A program made the position numbers and the translations under genes. Positions 30,322 to 35,039 of a DNA stretch of 35,039 nucleotides are shown one piece after another. Positions within the stretch are counted from its first letter, which is position 1, and each line of letters starts with the position of its first letter. The notes below the pieces were generated by a model, which was given only the letters and a program-made list of their open reading frames with translations, searched no databases and was not told where the DNA came from. The stretch comes from CAWVWD01 sp965662365 (GTDB lineage: Bacteria > Bacteroidota > Bacteroidia > Chitinophagales > Saprospiraceae), in contig CBFIHR010000047.1 in assembly GCA_965662365.1 (NCBI GenBank), positions 1 through 35,039 on the forward strand, read 5' to 3'.

Positions 30322-31731
30322 TTATTTGGCTAAAACCGATTCTATTTCCTCATAAACACCTTTCTCACTAGAGCGTTTTGCGGGTACACGAGCTAATTTT
30401 CCATCTTTATCAATTAAAAAGAAACTCGGTAAACCTCTGACAGAATAGTTCTCCGCAACCGGTGCATCATAGACACCTTGTGCATAAACGTGAACTCCTT
30501 GAGGGTTGTGTTTTCGTAAGAATGATCGCCAGTTATCCATATTTGTATCTAAGGAAATATACAAGAAAATAACGTCTTTGTCCTTGAATTGAGTTTTTAA
30601 AGTCTTACTATTCAATAACTCATAAGTACAAGGTGTACACCAAGTTGCCCAAAAATCAAGGTAAACGACTTTTCCTCTAAAATCACTCAGAGAAATTTTT
30701 TCATTATTTACATCTACTAAATTGAAATTCGGTGCAGGTTCGCCAGTTGATAAACCATTCGCTTTGGTATATTCTGCTTTGACTAATGATTTATAATTCT
30801 CATAAGGACAATTTTCCATGAGCATTGCGACATCATTTCCTACTGAATAGGTGTCTTGATTTTTACATTTGATATAAATCTCGTTAGCCAAGACATAATA
30901 CATTGCTTTTCCTTTCAAGAATCGTTTCGCACCACGATACTCCTCTCTGATCGGTGCGCCATATTTATTATGCCGAACTTCCTTTGTGTTTTTGTAATCT
31001 AAATACTGTTCTAAAAAGTAGATGTATTTTAGATTTGTTACGGCTAAATCATTATTAATTACAATATCATTTAAAAAATCAAAGTAAGCATCTGGCAAAT
31101 CCATCGGTGCGGCAATATCGTTATAGAAGGCGTGTTCCCAACGGTATTGCATTAAGTGATGTGCCCACCAATAATGAATATCGGCTTCCGCATAGGCTTG
31201 AAAACTTTCAGAAAACGTTAATTCATCTTGGAATTTTTGTAAAAAAGATACTCTTCTTTGACGCATTTTATCCATATATGCCTTGAAAGCGTCTGGTTCT
31301 AAATTACTCATTTGATACGTAATGTGTTCATCACTCAAACGTTTAAACTTTCTTGTTGATTTGTTTAAGTAATAATTATTCACACCACCTTTTCCACTAA
31401 ATAAAGCGGTAGCTTCCAAATCCCAACCGTGAAACTCAATCGTTAAATCATCTCCATCTTCCAAATAAATTTCAATAGAACTATTTCCGTGTGTAAGTGT
31501 AGCGATAGTAGGCTCAAACAACTGCAAATCAATGGTAAAGGTATTATCTTCTTTTAAATTTACCTGATATTGCATTGGTTCAAAAGTAATTAGGTCAGCA
31601 TACATAGACAACCTGACAGTATTTTCTCGTGGACTTGTAATTTTTCCTGTTACTGTAGCGATTTGTTTTGCGTTTACAACTGTACAGATGCTAAAGAAGA
31701 AAAGCATCAACAAGTAAGCATAATTTTTCAT
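30322..31731 (-). CDS. TlpA-like thiol-disulfide oxidoreductase
   Basis: A 469-residue exported protein. Residues 1-21 are a signal peptide (ending VNAKQ). The first 300 residues begin with a beta-rich domain (VTGKITSPRENTVRLS), like the N-terminal domains attached to Bacteroidota TlpA proteins, followed by a helical region. The thioredoxin domain fills about 325-469: GEPAPNFNLVDVNNEKISL, then FWATWCTPC with active-site Cys365 and Cys368, and VRGLPSFFLIDKDGKL with the cis-Pro. It likely reduces or isomerises disulfides in the periplasm; partners are unknown. It is convergent with tdk and separated from purM by a 302-nt gap. Confidence 0.9.
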   Translation of the reverse strand: MKNYAYLLMLFFFSICTVVNAKQIATVTGKITSPRENTVRLSMYADLITFEPMQYQVNLKEDNTFTIDLQLFEPTIATLTHGNSSIEIYLEDGDDLTIEFHGWDLEATALFSGKGGVNNYYLNKSTRKFKRLSDEHITYQMSNLEPDAFKAYMDKMRQRRVSFLQKFQDELTFSESFQAYAEADIHYWWAHHLMQYRWEHAFYNDIAAPMDLPDAYFDFLNDIVINNDLAVTNLKYIYFLEQYLDYKNTKEVRHNKYGAPIREEYRGAKRFLKGKAMYYVLANEIYIKCKNQDTYSVGNDVAMLMENCPYENYKSLVKAEYTKANGLSTGEPAPNFNLVDVNNEKISLSDFRGKVVYLDFWATWCTPCTYELLNSKTLKTQFKDKDVIFLYISLDTNMDNWRSFLRKHNPQGVHVYAQGVYDAPVAENYSVRGLPSFFLIDKDGKLARVPAKRSSEKGVYEEIESVLAK

Positions 31732-32033
31732 AGTTTGACTGCGATTTTGACGAAGTATTCGGTTTCTACATTTTCATTTGCCTTCTTATTTTCACTTTTT
31801 GGTTAGTTATAAACCTTAATTTAGGAGTTATAGCCTAAAAATAGCGTAAAAATTTAATTTATCATACAGACTTGGTGTAAAAATTACATTGAATCAATTT
31901 TTTACCGAAAATTAAAAACAGATAGTTGAAATCGTGAATTTAAATTTGGTGTTATTGTATATATTGAAAATATTATTTGTTAATATGTTTTTATATACCT
32001 GGTTGATTATCAATGAACTATAAACTGTAGTTA
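31732..32033. other. Intergenic region between the thioredoxin-like gene and purM
   Basis: I saw no promoter match, no strong hairpin and no coding frame in these 302 AT-rich bases. Confidence 0.4.
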
Positions 32034-33212
32034 TTAATATTCAAAAACTCCGTACGGAGAGTCTATTGTTAACTTTTTACCATTGTCAGAAGATTCTACT
32101 TTTCCGATAACCTGAGCATCAATATTAAATGCTTTCGCAATATCAATGACTTTTTGAGCATTTTCAGGTTTCAAGTACACCTCCAGGCGATGTCCCATGT
32201 TGAAGACTTGATACATCTCTCGCCATTCTGTTCCCGATTCTTTTTGAATCAATTCAAATAACGGAGGTGTCGGCAATAAATTATCCTTGATAATATGCAC
32301 GTTATCGTCTACAAACTTCATGACTTTAGTTTGAGCACCACCTGTACAGTGAATCAAGCCGTTTATCTGATTCTTTAATTCAGAAAGCATCACCTTCAAT
32401 ACTGGCAAATAAGTTCTTGTCGGTGAAAGAATTAAGCGACCAACATCTGTTGTTATATCGTCAAAGGCGATAGCATCAGTCACTTTTTTTGACCCCACGT
32501 AGATAACAGATTCAGGTGTATTTTTATCATAAGAATCAGGATATTGTGAAGCATAATCATGACTTAAAACATCATGTCGAGCAGAGGTTAGTCCGTTGCT
32601 TCCCATTCCGCCATTATACGCTTTTTCGTAGGTTGATTGACCATAAGATGCCAATCCTACAATAACGTCACCTGCTTGTATGTCGTTGATAACTAAATCA
32701 GAACGCTTTATCCGTCCGAAGGCGGTATAGCCTACATCAATCGTCCGAACGATATCCCCAACGTCGGCTGTTTCTCCACCTGCCAAATGAATTTGCACGC
32801 CATATTTAGCCAACTCTGTGACAATTTCATTAGTAGCATGAATGATTGTTTTTATGACATCACCAGTGATTAAGTTCTTATTTCGCCCGATAGTAGAGGA
32901 TAGCATGATATTATCCACACAACCAACACAAGCCATGTCGTCCAAATTCATCATAATTGCATCTTGTGCAATGCCTTTCCATACGTCCAAATTACCTGTT
33001 TCTTTCCAATAAAGGTAAGCTAAGCTGGTTTTCGTACCGGCTGTATCAGCGTGCATAATGTTACAATAATCCGCATCTCCAGCAGCAAAATCTGGTAAGA
33101 TTTTACAAAATGCTTTCTCATACAAACCTTTGTCCAAGCCTTTTATTGCCGCATGAACTTCATCTTTTGAGGCAGAAACTCCTCTTAAATCGTATTTTAA
33201 TTTGTTTGACAT
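32034..33212 (-). CDS. purM: Phosphoribosylformylglycinamidine cyclo-ligase (Bacteroidota-type AIR synthase)
   Basis: A 392-residue AIR-synthase-related protein acting in step five of purine synthesis, closing the imidazole ring with ATP. ADTAGTKTSLAYLYW and MNLDDMACVGCVDNIMLSS form the N-terminal ATP-binding part of the fold, AGGETADVGDIVRTIDVG is a strong PurM block, and IHCTGGAQTKVMKF with FNMGHRLEVYL belongs to the C-terminal half. The length (about 390) and these variants match the long PurM form of Bacteroidota. A possible -7 box, TATCTTTG on the minus strand, lies at 33266-33259 about 47 nt upstream. Confidence 0.9.
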   Translation of the reverse strand: MSNKLKYDLRGVSASKDEVHAAIKGLDKGLYEKAFCKILPDFAAGDADYCNIMHADTAGTKTSLAYLYWKETGNLDVWKGIAQDAIMMNLDDMACVGCVDNIMLSSTIGRNKNLITGDVIKTIIHATNEIVTELAKYGVQIHLAGGETADVGDIVRTIDVGYTAFGRIKRSDLVINDIQAGDVIVGLASYGQSTYEKAYNGGMGSNGLTSARHDVLSHDYASQYPDSYDKNTPESVIYVGSKKVTDAIAFDDITTDVGRLILSPTRTYLPVLKVMLSELKNQINGLIHCTGGAQTKVMKFVDDNVHIIKDNLLPTPPLFELIQKESGTEWREMYQVFNMGHRLEVYLKPENAQKVIDIAKAFNIDAQVIGKVESSDNGKKLTIDSPYGVFEY

Positions 33213-33618
33213 GTAGTGATTTCTTTTATCTTAAAGGTTGTTCGTTCTAAAAAACACCCAAAGATAAGTTGAAAGCTGTTGAATATAGGTGAGGATAGAC
33301 ACCTTTTTGATATATTTCTTTAAAAAGATACGTAATACGTTGTAATTGTTAACTTTTTCTCAGCAATCTTCATACAGCGTTAGCATGATTCGTTTACTTA
33401 AAATATGGAAAATTAATATTAGTTTACTGTAAGTGAGTATTTAACCTATTTTAATTATTTATATTTGTTTTTTTATTAGCTAAATAAGCTGCTGTAAGTG
33501 TCTTGAATACAGTGAAAATCAGCTTGTCTATTCCACAAAAAAAAAGGCTTCGAGAGTTTCCCGAAGCCTTTTTTGTGCGATCATCAAAAGGAGTGATTAA
33601 TGTATTGCAAATCAATAT
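33213..33618. other. Intergenic region between purM and the small lipoprotein gene
   Basis: This 406-nt gap contains the possible purM -7 box (33259-33266) and, at its other end, the terminator of the lipoprotein gene (33540-33574). The middle shows no recognised element. Confidence 0.5.
33540..33574 (-). terminator. Terminator of the small lipoprotein gene
   Basis: AAAAAAGGCTTCG (33540-33552) pairs perfectly over 13 bp with 33562-33574 around a 9-nt loop. On the minus strand the GC-rich stem ends in a long T run, 45 nt after the stop codon. Confidence 0.88.
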
Positions 33619-34158
33619 TTATTGAAATTTTACCTCAATTTCATAATCTTTCTTATCTGACAATAATACTTTTTGAGCATTTTTAATCGTGTATCCGACG
33701 TTCGGCTCATAAGTGAGGGCTTTATCCGAAGTATAGATTTGCGTATCTGCTTTTCGGTTAATTAATATTTTTAGAAAATCCCCGTTTTTGTCTTTAAAGA
33801 TTTTGATTCGCTGCACATTCAACTCTTTGTCTGTCGTTTTATATGTTGTCGAAAATTCCGTCTCGAACGTATTGTACTTATCAAAAAGTGATGGTTTATT
33901 GATGTCACTATTTAGAAATATTGACAGCTCTTTATTCAGATCAAATTCTGTCAGAATCTGCGTTTCTGATTCGCCGTTGATACGCACGGTTTTTTCAATT
34001 TTCGTCAATTTGCTTTCCGCAATTTCGGATTCAAAAAAGCCTTTTACATCAAAAAACGGTTTTTCTGTATTTTTTTCAACCGTCACACTTTCTTGATTCG
34101 CACAACTCCCGAATACTAACGCCATTAATCCAATTATATAGAAGGTGTATTTTTTCAT
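33619..34158 (-). CDS. Small lipoprotein of unknown function
   Basis: A 179-residue protein I do not recognise. The lipobox FGSC gives a lipidated Cys at residue 19, so it is anchored in a membrane, probably the outer one. The mature part is polar and rich in Lys, Asp, Glu and Thr, with a beta-like alternation (ETQILTEFDLNKELSIFLN, FKDKNGDFLKILINRK), and ends YEIEVKFQ. No Cys apart from the lipid anchor, no membrane segment and no known repeat are seen. It is monocistronic, with its own terminator. Confidence 0.7.
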   Translation of the reverse strand: MKKYTFYIIGLMALVFGSCANQESVTVEKNTEKPFFDVKGFFESEIAESKLTKIEKTVRINGESETQILTEFDLNKELSIFLNSDINKPSLFDKYNTFETEFSTTYKTTDKELNVQRIKIFKDKNGDFLKILINRKADTQIYTSDKALTYEPNVGYTIKNAQKVLLSDKKDYEIEVKFQ

Positions 34159-34437
34159 TTATAGATTTCTTATTTTTTTGAAATTTGCACTCGGCTCTAA
34201 TAACAAAAGGATTCCTAAAGTAGTTGACGGATTGTTACCAATAATCTATTTTTAGTAAATTTATTTTAATAAGATAAATAACGTAATCGTCTGATTCTGA
34301 ATATTATACCTCAATGTATCTGAGTTGTTAAAATATTAGCACAAAAAAACAACCTTGACAAATTTCAAAATATTCATTTTCGACAGCATTTTTCGAAGTA
34401 CCTTTTTTATTAAAAAAAAATCAAAAAACAGATTATT

Positions 34438-35039
34438 TTAATTCGTTTTTAAAATTTGCTCTGAATGAAAACTACCATCTTCCAATCTTACAATTAGCAA
34501 GTAATAACCGTTTGGAAAACCACTAATATCAATGGTTTCTTGCAGTTGAGACACTTTATTAATAGATTGATTGTAAATTGGTTGCCCCAAAAGGTTGTAG
34601 ATTTCAATCTGAACATCTTGCATTTGTCGAACTTGAGCATTGACGTTGATATTGCCTGTGCTTGGATTCGGAAAAATGCTGATGTTTTCAATCTGTTGAG
34701 GTGTTCCCGTATTTGTTATTAATGAAAAATCCATCCAGTTCATATTAAACGGTGCTTGAGTGATTTGTACTCTCAAGACATATTCACCTGCAGGGAGGAA
34801 AACATTTTCCGACTCTGTTGCCCAAGTTTGCCAGCCGCCAGTTGCTGCAAAGCTAGTAATGTGTAAAACGGTAGCATTTCCTGATGCATCAATCATTTGT
34901 AACGCCACACCACCGACCTGTTCGGAGGCAATTCTATAATCTACTTTATACACACCAGAATTTGTTACTTCTACTTGATAATCTAAATAGTCACCAATAT
35001 CTAAATAGCCAATATTTTGGCCACCACCTGCATCTGAAG
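34438..35039 (-). CDS. C-terminal part of a secreted CBM6-like protein with a T9SS sorting domain (partial)
   Basis: The frame is open to the right edge of the window, so the gene starts outside it; about 199 residues are visible. A GTG at 34953 is not the start, because the codons beyond it read DAGGGQNIGYLDIGDYLDY, the core of a family 6 carbohydrate-binding module (DAGGGxNxGxxxxGDxLDY), continuing as VDYRIASEQVGG. The module ends around MDFSLI (near 34725). A type A sorting domain follows (ISIFPNPSTGNINVN, IEIYNLLGQPI, FPNGYYLLIV). Such proteins usually carry a catalytic domain, often a beta-glucanase or agarase, further toward the N-terminus; it is not in view here. Surface export by the type IX system is likely. 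Confidence 0.85.
   Translation of the reverse strand, partial: SDAGGGQNIGYLDIGDYLDYQVEVTNSGVYKVDYRIASEQVGGVALQMIDASGNATVLHITSFAATGGWQTWATESENVFLPAGEYVLRVQITQAPFNMNWMDFSLITNTGTPQQIENISIFPNPSTGNINVNAQVRQMQDVQIEIYNLLGQPIYNQSINKVSQLQETIDISGFPNGYYLLIVRLEDGSFHSEQILKTN

Overview
The window is AT-rich chromosomal DNA from a member of the Bacteroidota. The evidence is two C-terminal type IX secretion (Por) sorting domains, lipoproteins, a Bacteroidota-style PurM, and several promoter candidates of the TTG-N17-20-TAnnTTTG type that belongs to this phylum's primary sigma factor. A marine or freshwater Saprospiria-like or Flavobacteriia-like lineage is plausible, but I cannot fix the genus. No tRNA, rRNA, CRISPR array, insertion sequence or phage gene was seen.

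Layout. 1-3050: minus-strand genes for a secreted GH73 glucosaminidase, a NadR-type kinase, a saccharopine-dehydrogenase-like reductase and a GNAT acetyltransferase. 3270-8140: a plus-strand block with an alpha/beta-hydrolase esterase and then an operon of ATP-grasp ligase (fused to an acidic repeat region and a helix-hairpin-helix tail), class I glutamine amidotransferase and a second, divergent ATP-grasp-like enzyme. Its junctions carry palindromes built of a repeated octamer. 8240-13070: coaD, rsmD, a K+ channel, a 3-hydroxyacyl-CoA dehydrogenase, then coaE and a DoxX protein on the plus strand. 13420-15907: a minus-strand ParA ATPase, a FAD-dependent geranylgeranyl-reductase-like enzyme and a ribbon-helix-helix protein that carries three ParB-N-terminus-like motifs. 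16097-20050: a phosphodiesterase, an exported coiled-coil protein of unknown function, ruvC and an OmpA-type lipoprotein. 20434-23311: two tandem PPK2 kinases and queA. 23679-27117: a GH13 glucosidase lipoprotein and a secreted two-module carbohydrate-binding-like protein with a sorting domain. 27239-35039: pfkA, a Pro/Lys/Glu-rich protein, thymidine kinase, a TlpA-type thioredoxin, purM, a small lipoprotein and the C-terminal part of a CBM6-containing secreted protein cut by the window edge.

Most genes are housekeeping (CoA synthesis, tRNA queuosine, rRNA methylation, recombination, purine synthesis, glycolysis). Two loci stand out as possible undescribed systems. The first is the two-ligase/amidotransferase operon at 4304-8137, which looks like a pathway making an amide- or peptide-like product. 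The second is the ParA-flavoenzyme-RHH operon at 13420-15907, which looks like a cargo- or DNA-positioning ATPase with an unusual multivalent partner. A recurring theme is inverted repeats in intergenic gaps: some are plain terminators, while others sit inside operons and have no T tract.
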